Origin: Sinomonas terrae
GTDB taxonomy: Bacteria; Actinomycetota; Actinomycetes; Actinomycetales; Micrococcaceae
Reading direction: 5' to 3'
Length of the DNA stretch: 64,000 bases
NCBI RefSeq assembly: GCF_022539255.1
Contig: NZ_JAKZBV010000001.1
Coordinates: forward strand, 1,922,001 to 1,986,000
The notes under the pieces are model-generated. The model did no database searches and was not told the DNA's origin. It saw only the letters and a program-made list of their open reading frames with translations. Below are positions 32,413 through 40,196 of the stretch, piece by piece. Made by a program: the position numbers and the translations under genes. Numbering within the stretch: position 1 is the first letter of the stretch; the number at the start of each line of letters is the position of its first letter.

Positions 32413-33210
32413 CTAACGGGCGCCCGAGAGCTGTTCAACTTCCAGCGCCGCTGCGATCCTCGTGGAGCATTCGCGGAGGGCGGAGTGCGTTTGCGGCGTA
32501 TTCAGGGACTCCGCGCGGGAGAGCGGGGCGCTGAGGGAGATTGCGAGCCAGGCTGGTTCTGCGGAGCCGCGGATTGCCATGCCGATCGCGGCGATGTCGG
32601 GTTCGGTCTTGCCGACGTTGAGGGCATAACCTTGCGAACGGACGTTCACAAGCTCCTCTTGGAGCGCCGCCATCTCGTGGGTGGCGAGACGGTCGCCCTC
32701 GGTCTGAGCTGCCTGTCCGGAATAGAGCCGCCGCAGGGCCTCGTCGTCGAGGGTCGCAAGGATGGCCTTGCCGCCCGAGGAGAGCCGGGCGGGAAGGACT
32801 GTTCCCGTCCGGTCGCCCACGCGCAGCAGATGCGCAGACTCCACGCTCGTAAGAAAACGTACGCTGCTCCCAAACCGCGCCATGAGGTTCGCTGTCTCCC
32901 CGACGGCGGCTCGGAGTTCTTCCAGGTACGGATGTGCGGCAGAGGCGATTTCCTGCAGACGGCCTGAACGTGGGATGCCGTGCAGGGCCGGGCCTGCGGT
33001 ATAGAGGCGTGATTCGTTCTGGAGCGCGAAGCCGCGGTACATGAGGGTTGCGAGAAGCCTGTGGGCGGTCGAAGGTGCCACATGGAGGCGTGCGGCGGCC
33101 TCGTTGACGCGAAGCTCATCCCGCTCCTGCAGCAGGAGGATGAGCTGCAGCGCCTTGTCCACGGACTCAATCGCGTACGCAGGCTTCTTCACAATCTCAA
33201 AGTTCTGCAC
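32413..33210 (-). CDS. IclR-family regulator of the monooxygenase
   Basis: 265 residues. Winged HTH (about 12-75; LRVNEAAARLHVAPSTAHRLLATLMYRGF) and IclR effector domain (about 85-250; ARLSSGGKAILA, VRSQGYALNVGKTEPDIAAIGMAIRG). GTG start with no clear RBS. TAAGAT lies exactly 6 bases before it, as in leaderless genes, and an inverted repeat overlaps this promoter. Directly upstream of the monooxygenase on the same strand, typical of activators or repressors of aromatic catabolism. Confidence 0.92.
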   Translation of the reverse strand: MQNFEIVKKPAYAIESVDKALQLILLLQERDELRVNEAAARLHVAPSTAHRLLATLMYRGFALQNESRLYTAGPALHGIPRSGRLQEIASAAHPYLEELRAAVGETANLMARFGSSVRFLTSVESAHLLRVGDRTGTVLPARLSSGGKAILATLDDEALRRLYSGQAAQTEGDRLATHEMAALQEELVNVRSQGYALNVGKTEPDIAAIGMAIRGSAEPAWLAISLSAPLSRAESLNTPQTHSALRECSTRIAAALEVEQLSGAR

Positions 33211-33217
33211 AGCAGAA
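33203..33217. promoter_or_regulatory. Candidate autoregulatory site TTCTG-N5-CAGAA on the IclR start
   Basis: TTCTGCACAGCAGAA is an inverted repeat covering the GTG start and the gap to the leaderless-type -10 (TAAGAT on the minus strand). It shares the TTCTG...CAGAA arms with the palindrome at 32382-32393 upstream of the monooxygenase. Confidence 0.55.
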
Positions 33218-33337
33218 TCTTACACATCCGCCCAACAATGTAGGCTCCTCTTCCTCGTTCCTGCCGCGCGGGCGGGTTTGTGTTGTCCGAGGAGGTCAGG
33301 CGCGGCTGGAGGCCTTTCGGGACCGCGAGGCAAGGCA

Positions 33338-33781
33338 CTAGGGGGCGGATTCGCCGATAGCCTTGCGCACCACCGCCTCGATCGCTTCTTCGTCAGACGG
33401 CGAGATCTCTGTGATCGCAAAGGCGGTCGGCCACATGGTTCCCTCGTCGAGCCGCGCCGCATCGAAGAACGCGAGATTGCCGTATCGTGCTTTGAACTTC
33501 GCCCGCTCCTGGTAGAAGAGGATGATTTTGCCATCTTTATCGGCATAGCCGGGGCTGCCGTAGAACAGCTTCGGGACCAGTGATGGTGCAGCCTTGCTGA
33601 CGATCGCATGGATGCGCTCGGCATTCGTCTTGTCTGGTTCATCGAGCGAGGCGATCTTGTCGAGCACCGACTTGAGGGCCTCCGCCGCGTTTTCCTGCGC
33701 CTTGAGTTCCTTGGCACGCTGCTTCATTGCCGCACGCTCTTCGGGAGTGAATTGAGGGGCGGACTGCTTGGATTGGGCCAT
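33338..33781 (-). CDS. YdhG/DUF1801-like small protein
   Basis: 147 residues. A basic-acidic helical N-terminus (FTPEERAAMKQRAKELKAQENAAEAL) is followed by a DUF1801-like fold: VPKLFYGSPGYADKDGKIILFYQERAKFKARYGNLAFFD and WPTAFAITEISPSDEEAIEAVVRKA. Function of the family is not established. Start at MAQSKQS; a longer frame upstream is not supported. Confidence 0.82.
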   Translation of the reverse strand: MAQSKQSAPQFTPEERAAMKQRAKELKAQENAAEALKSVLDKIASLDEPDKTNAERIHAIVSKAAPSLVPKLFYGSPGYADKDGKIILFYQERAKFKARYGNLAFFDAARLDEGTMWPTAFAITEISPSDEEAIEAVVRKAIGESAP

Positions 33782-34000
33782 GCATCGATCATCGCCCCAA
33801 CGCAGCCCGGGGCGCTTCTTCAAACCTGCTTGATAACCAACGAAGCCAACTGAAGAGGACCCCCCAAAACATGCCTCTGGGGCAGCAGGGACGCCGGGTT
33901 CGTCCGGTCTATAAAGCCAGCAGGGAAGGACCACTAAACACCGGCGCATAGTGGGGTTGCTACAAAGCGGCCGCGCACTGCGCAGCGTAGCGTTCTTCCG

Positions 34001-34327
34001 GTGAGCGCGTCGACGAGGATCTTCGGCAGCACCGTGGACGACGAAACCCGGTGTATCCACTACCGCACGGCCAAAGATGTCATTGCCATCAAGTTCAAAT
34101 GCTGTCTCCGCTACTACCCCTGCCATCTCTGCCATGGCGAGGACGCAGACCATGAGACGCAGACGTGGCCCAGAAATCAGTGGGCAGAGCTGGCGGTGCT
34201 CTGCGGCGTGTGCAAGAGCGAGATGGCCGTCCAGGCCTATCTGGCGACGACCTCATGCCCGAATTGCGGCGTTCCGCTCAACGAACGATGTGCGGCCCAC
34301 AGACACCTCTACTTCGACACGAAGTGA
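34001..34327 (+). CDS. CHY zinc-finger protein
   Basis: 108 residues, almost entirely the CHY zinc-binding domain: CIHY, then CCLRYYPCHLCH, CGVCKSEM, CPNCGVPLNERCAAHRHLYF. Cysteine and histidine pairs can hold three zinc ions, as in Hot13/RCHY1-type CHY fingers. Bacterial members are short stand-alone proteins of unknown role, possibly metal or redox handling. GTG start. The gap of about 220 bases on its left holds no gene. Confidence 0.85.
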   Translation: MSASTRIFGSTVDDETRCIHYRTAKDVIAIKFKCCLRYYPCHLCHGEDADHETQTWPRNQWAELAVLCGVCKSEMAVQAYLATTSCPNCGVPLNERCAAHRHLYFDTK

Positions 34328-34404
34328 AACACGCGGACCCGTCCGATCCGAGGGTGGGACTTGGAGGACCTCCCTCGCCTTCTCGAGTCGGCATACGGTT
34401 GACG

Positions 34405-34419
34405 GGTTGTTCCACAACC
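34405..34419. promoter_or_regulatory. Inverted repeat GGTTGT-TCC-ACAACC before an aldo/keto reductase
   Basis: Perfect 6-bp arms around a 3-base centre, directly following a TTGACG (-35-like, 34399-34404) and 25 bases before the reductase start. The position suits a repressor site. No regulator gene is adjacent. Confidence 0.4.
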
Positions 34420-34443
34420 GAGCGTGAAGGGGTTAGCGGAGAT

Positions 34444-35322
34444 ATGCAGCAGCGCACCATCGGGAACGTGCCAGTCAGCGCCGTCGGGCTCGGCGGGATG
34501 CCGATGTCAATCGAGGGACGCCCAGACGAGAAGCAAGCCATTGCGACAATCCACGCCGCTCTTGATGCAGGGGTGACCCTGATCGATACAGCTGACGCGT
34601 ATCACCTGCCCGGACAAAACGAAGTCGGCCACAACGAGGAGCTCATCGCCAAGGCGGTCCGCTCCTACGGCGGCGATGCTTCCCGCGTGATCATCGCAAC
34701 GAAGGGCGGTCACCTCCGTCCTCAGGAAGGCCCCTGGGCACAGAATGGCGACCCGGCCTATCTCAAGGAAGCGGCCAAGGCCTCCGCTCGGCGTCTTGGC
34801 GTCGAAGCGATCGATTTGTATCAGTACCACCGGCCGGATCCGCAGGTTCCCTATGCGGAGTCAGTCGGAGCACTTGCCGAACTTCTCGACGAAGGCGTTA
34901 TCCGTATGGCCGGCATCTCGAACGCGAATGTCGACCAGATCAAAGAGGCGCATGAGGTGCTCAGCGGGCGGCTGGCTTCGGTCCAGAATCAATTTTCACC
35001 GAAATTCCGTTCGAGCGAACCCGAGCTCGTCCTATGTGCCGAGATGGGAATTGCCTTCCTCCCTTGGAGCCCCCTTGGCGGAATATCATCGGCGCCAGAT
35101 CTGGGTTCGCTCCATGACGAGTTCGCCGCTGTTGCGCAGACGCACGACGTGTCACCGCAAGTAGTCGCCTTGGCCTGGGAACTGGCGAAAGCCGACGTCG
35201 TTATCCCCATACCGGGCGCCTCGCGCCCAGAGTCCATTCGCGACTCGGCCTCCGCCCCCGAACTCGAGCTGGCCCCGGAGGAACTTCACCGACTGGACTC
35301 GGTTCCCCTCTCATCACGCTGA
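34444..35322 (+). CDS. Aldo/keto reductase
   Basis: 292 residues, AKR barrel. Tetrad residues visible: Asp and Tyr in LIDTADAYHLPG (about 45-50), Lys in IIATKGGHLR (about 82), His in YQYHRPDPQVP (about 121). The C-terminal cofactor block is IPIPGASRPESIRDSASA. NADPH-dependent reduction or oxidation of an aldehyde or sugar; substrate unknown. Ends by overlapping the convergent cyclodeaminase-like gene by 37 bases. Confidence 0.9.
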   Translation: MQQRTIGNVPVSAVGLGGMPMSIEGRPDEKQAIATIHAALDAGVTLIDTADAYHLPGQNEVGHNEELIAKAVRSYGGDASRVIIATKGGHLRPQEGPWAQNGDPAYLKEAAKASARRLGVEAIDLYQYHRPDPQVPYAESVGALAELLDEGVIRMAGISNANVDQIKEAHEVLSGRLASVQNQFSPKFRSSEPELVLCAEMGIAFLPWSPLGGISSAPDLGSLHDEFAAVAQTHDVSPQVVALAWELAKADVVIPIPGASRPESIRDSASAPELELAPEELHRLDSVPLSSR

Positions 35323-35981
35323 TCGGCGGCGGCCGTGGGGGCGGCACGGTGATCGATGCTGGCGGTCAGTGTGTCAATACGGTCAAGCGCATCGTCGAAC
35401 CGCCTGACAGTCGACCACAGCTCTGCGTGCTGCTCCCGAACCTCGTCGAGGTCTTTACCCCCCGAACGGAGCGAAGCGAGGTCGAAGCTGACGTTCGTGC
35501 GAGCGCCCGCAAGCGCAGCCCGAAGGGCGCCGAACGCGACGACGACATCAGAGACCAAGGCAGGATTGCCATGCAACGCGAGCCATGCGAGAGGGTCCAG
35601 GGCATCAAGGGCCAGCTCGCCGAGCACCGCGGACGACTTGGCCGCGTTCAGGGATGCGGCGCGTATGGCTTCCTGCCGTTCCGGGCCCCGTTCCAGACGG
35701 AATGCCGCACCGAAGGCCCGCGACGCCGAGGCATCTTCGTCCGCCAATCGGAGGGCAGCCTCGCGCAGCGACTGCGCGCGCATCCGGATCCTCTCGACTT
35801 CCATGGGGTCGCGTTCGTCCGCCTCGCTATAGCCGGCAACCATGGACATCAACGAGGCAGCGACGGCCAGCATCAGCCCCGTGCCCGCGCCGCCGCCGGG
35901 CGAGCCAGTGGATTGGGCCAATGCCCTCGTCCATTCTTCAACCGTCGAGCCATGGGTGCTGACCGCGTGGGAATCGTTCAC
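35286..35981 (-). CDS. Cyclodeaminase/cyclohydrolase-family (FTCD C-domain) protein
   Basis: 231 residues, all-helical. TGSPGGGAGTGLMLAVAASLMSMVAGYS is the FTCD-type substrate loop, followed by long helices (LREAALRLADEDASASRAFGAAF, LVSDVVVAFGALRAALAGARTNV). In folate metabolism this fold converts formimino-THF to methenyl-THF or hydrolyses methenyl-THF. No histidine-utilisation genes lie nearby, so the role is a stand-alone cyclohydrolase at best. The 3' end overlaps the convergent aldo/keto reductase. Confidence 0.88.
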   Translation of the reverse strand: MNDSHAVSTHGSTVEEWTRALAQSTGSPGGGAGTGLMLAVAASLMSMVAGYSEADERDPMEVERIRMRAQSLREAALRLADEDASASRAFGAAFRLERGPERQEAIRAASLNAAKSSAVLGELALDALDPLAWLALHGNPALVSDVVVAFGALRAALAGARTNVSFDLASLRSGGKDLDEVREQHAELWSTVRRFDDALDRIDTLTASIDHRAAPTAAADQRDERGTESSR

Positions 35982-36059
35982 GCCCTCAGTCTGCCCGTAC
36001 GGGCTGCGCCGACACGACGTCGCGTTGCCTGGTCGGACTCCTGATGCCCTGCCTCCTGG

Positions 36060-37111
36060 CTAGGCCGTGATGACCACCTTGAGTGCATGCTCGGAAGCGG
36101 CGTTGGCAAAGGTGCCGTATGCCTCGGTGATTTGGTCGAAGGTGAATCTGTGCGTGACGAATTTGGAGGGATCGATCTCGCCGCGTGTGATCTTCTCGAG
36201 CAGGGCCGGAGCCGTGGTCGCATTGACCAAGCCAGTCGTGATGGTGATGTTGTTGATCCAGTCCCGGTCAATGGGGAACTCGACCGGCTTTCCGTGGACG
36301 CCCACGTTCGCGACGCGTCCGCCGGGGCGGATCGAGTCGAGTGCCGTTGCGAACGTAGCCGGGAGGCCGACCGCCTCAATGGCGACGTCGACACCAAGGC
36401 CGTCCCAGCTGAGCCGCTTGAGTTCGACAGGGACGTCGACTCCGGCGCCTGCGGTCACTGTCTGGGTTGCCCCGAACTTCTTGGCCTCCTCGAGCCGATA
36501 CTCGTTTCCGTCCACGGCGATGACTTCAGACGCACCTGCCGGCCCGGCTGTCATGATCGCTGCGAGGCCCACCGGTCCCGAACCGATCACGGCCACGACG
36601 TCGCCCTGCTTGACACCGCCGTACAGGACCCCGATCTCGTAGCCCGTAGGCAGGATGTCGCTCAGCATCACACCCTGCTCGGCAGAAACGCCCGCGGGGA
36701 GGGGGATCAGGCCATGATCCGCGAACGGCACCCGGACATATTCTGCTTGCGTGCCATTGATGAGATGGCCGAAAATCCAGCCGATGCCACCGAGGGTCTG
36801 GCAGTGCGAGGTGAGGCCCGAACGGCAGAAGCCGCATTGCATGCATTTGCTGATGCACGAAATGATGACCCGGTCCCCGACTTTGATCTGGGTGCATTCG
36901 GGACCGACCTCGGTCACGACCCCCACCCCCTCGTGGCCAAGGTTCTTCCGTCGGTCACGGCGGGGACATCTCCCTTGAGAATGTGCAGGTCAGTGCCGCA
37001 GATCGTCGTGGTCTCGACTTTGACGATGGCATCCGTCGAATCCTCTATTGCTGGATCGGCTACGTCTTCCCAAGCCTTCTGGCCCGGGCCGTGATAGACG
37101 AGTGCCTTCAT
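36060..37111 (-). pseudogene. Zinc-dependent alcohol dehydrogenase split by a one-base deletion
   Basis: The N-terminal part MKALVYHGPGQKAWEDV...TTICGTDLHILKGDVP...DGRTL is in one frame. GHEGVGVVTEVGPEC onward is in the next: VIISCISKCMQCGFCRSGLTSHC structural-zinc lobe, VAVIGSGPVGLAAI cofactor loop, then IRPGGRVANVGVHGKP to the end. The junction falls in a short G run at about 36941 (plus strand); one extra G would restore a full-length 351-residue enzyme. All catalytic zinc ligands are otherwise present (Cys in CGTD, His in GHE). Either a very recent pseudogene or an assembly error. Confidence 0.88.
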
Positions 37112-37249
37112 GGTCGAACCTCCTGGCGCGCAACGGATCTCGGGTAAGGCAGGACGAGGAGCCAAGGTGCCTCAAGCTCATGATCGGCAAGCGGCACGTT
37201 TTGCGATAGAGGCCGGACGTTTCGCAGTAGGGCCGGAGGTCAACGAGGC

Positions 37250-37528
37250 TCAGCCTGCCACGTCGCTGTACGACCTCCAGATGAAACGCGCGAGGAAGAA
37301 TCCAAAAGCGCCGAGCACCACTCCCGCAAGCACCTTGCCCCAATCCGGCCCATACGGATCGAGGAGCCCAGGAAGGGCGAACATCGCTATGCCCTCAGCG
37401 CAGATCACAGCTCCGGTTCCCGTTGCGAGGGCCCGCGCAGCCTGCGGCTGGGAGCTGCGGAGCCGCCACGACCCGACCCCCAAGGCCACGATTGCGGCAA
37501 CCCCAATAATGATCGCGGCCACCGTCAT
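37250..37528 (-). CDS. Small two- or three-helix membrane protein
   Basis: 92 residues. Hydrophobic segments at about 3-22 (VAAIIIGVAAIVALGVGSWRL), 36-54 and 64-82 (VLAGVVLGAFGFFLARFIW). No family recognised. The first ATG is taken as start. Good codon bias and compact topology support it as real. Confidence 0.6.
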   Translation of the reverse strand: MTVAAIIIGVAAIVALGVGSWRLRSSQPQAARALATGTGAVICAEGIAMFALPGLLDPYGPDWGKVLAGVVLGAFGFFLARFIWRSYSDVAG

Positions 37529-37615
37529 GACTCGGCGCTCACTTTGACGGATGGGTCAGCGGTGCCAGATCGGTCAGCGGCGCCTTCCCGCGCTCGTGGG
37601 CCGCAGCACGCTCCA

Positions 37616-37780
37616 CTAGACGGGGACTTCGCGCAGCTGCAGGTGGTCGCCGCCGTCTTCGACCGGGCTTTGGCCGCACGAGTACACGAGCAGTTTCATC
37701 GGGCCCTTGAGCCCTGCGAACTGATGCACCGCCACGACCTGCATCGGCCGCCCGCACACGCACGTCATCTCGGGATCCAT
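37616..37780 (-). CDS. Small CxC protein, possible zinc-binding
   Basis: 54 residues: MDPEMTCVCGRPMQVVAVHQ..., then GPMKLLVYSCGQSPVEDGG and a short tail. CxCG near the N-terminus and SCG near residue 37 could form a zinc site. There is no Shine-Dalgarno, but TACGCT lies 6 bases before the ATG, fitting a leaderless start. Too short to be found by a length cut-off. Family not recognised; codon use is good. Confidence 0.6.
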   Translation of the reverse strand: MDPEMTCVCGRPMQVVAVHQFAGLKGPMKLLVYSCGQSPVEDGGDHLQLREVPV

Positions 37781-37938
37781 ATTCAGAGCGTACGCCGGGG
37801 TCAGCGAGCGAGGTAGGCCGGGCTACCCCATCCCTTGGATGCCGGCCCGTCCCTTGGAGGACGACGACGAAAGCCGCCCCGCGCCGTCGTCGACCCTTTC
37901 GCTCGGTGCGCCTTCCGGAAGGCCCGATCGGAGCGATT

Positions 37939-38083
37939 AGCCGTACCCGAAACGGCGGTGGAGGGGATTAGCCCTACCCGAAATGGCGGTGGAGGGGAAT
38001 AGCCGTACCCGAAATGGCGGTGGAGGGGAATAGCCGTACCCGAAATGGCGGTGGAGGGGAATAGCCGTACCCGAAACGCCGGT
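37939..38083. repeat. 31-bp tandem repeats upstream of fabH
   Basis: Four full units and a partial fifth at 37939, 37970, 38001, 38032 and 38063, each 31 bp and starting AGCC(G/C)TACCCGAAA(T/C)GGCG, ending GGTGGAGGGGAAT. Units 3 and 4 are identical; 1 and 2 differ by a few bases. The partial copy ends about 40 bases before the fabH start. The gap 37781-38121 holds no gene. A GACGACG/CGTCGTC stem lies at about 37859-37891. Confidence 0.9.
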
Positions 38084-38121
38084 GTCGGCCTGTGACGGCG
38101 AGGGTCAATACGATGGTCAAC

Positions 38122-39075
38122 ATGGATCAGCGTTCACTGAGGGGCTCGGCCCTCAAAGGCCTTGGGCACTACCAGCCCGAGAACATTGTCACCAACGACG
38201 ATCTGGCCCGGAGGGTCGAAACGAACGACGAGTGGATACGCACTCGCACGGGTATTCGGGAGCGACGGATCGCCTCTGATTCCGAGACCGTCGTCGACAT
38301 GGCGTCGGCCGCTGCTCGAATGGCGCTCGCAGACGCGGGAATCGATGACGTTTCGCTCGTCGTGGTCGCCAGCACGACCTTGATGGATCGAAGCCCGAAT
38401 TCGGCTGCTCGGGTCAGCGCTCAGCTCGGCTTCTCCGGTCCCGCCGTGCTCGACATCAACACGGCCTGCTCCGGATTCGAATACGCCCTCGCGCTCGCCG
38501 ATCAGGCCATCAGCATGGGGACCGCCGAGCACGCGCTCGTGATCGGGGCCGAGAAGCTCTCGAGCGTGACCGACTGGACTGATCGACGAACGTGCGTGCT
38601 GACGGCCGACGGCGCCGGCGCCGTCGTCCTCGGCCCCTCATCCGAGCCGACGATCTCTCCCGTGGTGTGGGGGTCCGTTCCCGGGATGCTCGAGGCCGTC
38701 GTGATCGACAAGGAGACTCAGCTCTTCTCGCAGGATGGCCGCAGCGTCATGCGGTGGGTGCTCACCGAAGCGGCGGACCAGGCGAAGCGCGTCCTCGAGC
38801 GAGCCGGGCTCAGTCCTGCGGACATTGACGTCTTCGCGTTCCACCAGGCGAACCTTCGGCTCATCGAGCCGCTCGCGCGCGCCCTCGGGGTCACGGACAA
38901 GCAGGTCTTGATCCGGGACATCGAGGAATCGGGCAACACTTCGGCAGCGAGCGTTCCGCTCGGACTCTCGAAGGCCTGGCATCGGGGCGAGCTCCCGCGT
39001 GGCGGGCGCGCCTTCCTCTTCGGGTTCGGGGGCGGCTTCACCTTTGCTGGCCAAGTCGTGACGCTGCCCGAGTAG
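38122..39075 (+). CDS. fabH: 3-oxoacyl-ACP synthase III (FabH)
   Basis: 317 residues, the same length as E. coli FabH. Condenses acyl-CoA with malonyl-ACP to start fatty-acid synthesis. Catalytic triad visible: Cys116 in NTACSGFEYA, His241 in FHQANLR, Asn272 in ESGNTSAAS. Opening LRGSALKGLGHYQPENIVTNDDLARRVETNDEWIRTRTGIRERR is typical. ATG at 38122 chosen because TACGAT ends 7 bases earlier (leaderless layout). GTG at 38092 and ATG at 38113 are in frame but lack RBS. No other fab genes are nearby, so it is a solitary, possibly regulated, copy. Confidence 0.92.
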   Translation: MDQRSLRGSALKGLGHYQPENIVTNDDLARRVETNDEWIRTRTGIRERRIASDSETVVDMASAAARMALADAGIDDVSLVVVASTTLMDRSPNSAARVSAQLGFSGPAVLDINTACSGFEYALALADQAISMGTAEHALVIGAEKLSSVTDWTDRRTCVLTADGAGAVVLGPSSEPTISPVVWGSVPGMLEAVVIDKETQLFSQDGRSVMRWVLTEAADQAKRVLERAGLSPADIDVFAFHQANLRLIEPLARALGVTDKQVLIRDIEESGNTSAASVPLGLSKAWHRGELPRGGRAFLFGFGGGFTFAGQVVTLPE

Positions 39076-39141
39076 GCGGAGCTTAGGCCGCCGAACTGTG
39101 GGGGAGCAGTGGTTGGGGGAGGGGCCCGGAAGATGCGCGAA

Positions 39142-40182
39142 TCAGCTATCCTCGCGCGTTTGCGGCCCTTCCTCCGGGCTGTCTGCTGATTCCTTGCCGC
39201 CCGGTTGGGCGGCTTCGTCGGGGGATCGCTCCCCGAAGGTGACATCGATCCGCTCGAATCCCTTCAAGCGCTGTGCCTTGGCCTGCCGGGTGTAGGACTT
39301 CCGGTCGCCGGCCGTGAGGTCCACTTGATCGGTGAACGGTGTGAGCAGGGCGCGCGGATGGAGCCGGTCGACCCGGACGACGTTCGCCTCGACGCACAGG
39401 ACGATGGCGACCGCCGCGAGGTAGAGGAAGGCCAGCAAGCCGAGGACGACGGCGAACACACCGTTCATTTCGCTGGCCCGCCTGACGACCTGCGCGACAT
39501 AGATAGGCCCCAGGGACTGCAGGAGTTGCCACGCGATGGCGGCACCGACTGCGCCGGGGAGGACCTGCCTGACGGTGAGGGGACGGACCGTGCCGATGCG
39601 GAAGGCGAGGATGAACGCCCCAGCATTCACCGCAATCGACAAGGCCAGGAAGACCGCTCGGCCCGCAGCACCGAGGGCGTCCGCGTAGCCTCCGAGGGCA
39701 GAGAGGACGGTGGTGCCGATCAGGGCCAGGCCAACGGTGCCTAGCAGGAGGAGGCTTCGGCCCCGGGACTTGATCGGATCCGGCCGGCTGTTGCGGGGGA
39801 TCGACCATGCGGTGTTCATGGCGTGCTGGATCGCCTGAGCGACTCCGATCCCGCCGTAGAGAGCACCGAGGATTCCGATGACGACGCCGACCGTCCCCCC
39901 GCCGAGCCCCTTCGGCTCGGACAGTTGGGTGCCGATGACCGGGAACTCGGTGAGCGCCGACGTCATGATTTGGGTCTGGAGCTCAGGGTCGCCGGAAAGC
40001 ACGAAGCTGAGCAGCGTCGAGAGCAGCAGAAGCAGTGGGAACAGCGACACGAAGGCGTAGTACGTGATCAGCGCGGCGAGGAACGGTCCCTGATCGTCGA
40101 GGTACTTGTAGAGCACGGCCAGGGGGTATCCGAGCCACGGATGCCTCTGCTGCAGCGTGTCGAATCGCCCGACCGATCCCAT
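39142..40182 (-). CDS. YihY/BrkB-family inner membrane protein
   Basis: 346 residues with about 6 membrane helices. LITYYAFVSLFPLLLLLSTLLSF and GGIGVAQAIQHAMNTAWSIPR are YihY hallmarks; the C-terminal 60 residues are polar and acidic. Function unproven (the old RNase BN name is wrong for this family). GGAGG RBS. Fourteen bases after the M20 peptidase stop on the same strand, so co-transcribed. A second YihY gene lies at 46247-47365. Confidence 0.9.
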   Translation of the reverse strand: MGSVGRFDTLQQRHPWLGYPLAVLYKYLDDQGPFLAALITYYAFVSLFPLLLLLSTLLSFVLSGDPELQTQIMTSALTEFPVIGTQLSEPKGLGGGTVGVVIGILGALYGGIGVAQAIQHAMNTAWSIPRNSRPDPIKSRGRSLLLLGTVGLALIGTTVLSALGGYADALGAAGRAVFLALSIAVNAGAFILAFRIGTVRPLTVRQVLPGAVGAAIAWQLLQSLGPIYVAQVVRRASEMNGVFAVVLGLLAFLYLAAVAIVLCVEANVVRVDRLHPRALLTPFTDQVDLTAGDRKSYTRQAKAQRLKGFERIDVTFGERSPDEAAQPGGKESADSPEEGPQTREDS

Positions 40183-40196
40183 CGTCAGCCTCCGTC

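Noticed and set aside
37939..38083. CRISPR array
   Set aside because: Repeats are directly adjacent with no spacers and no cas genes are present.
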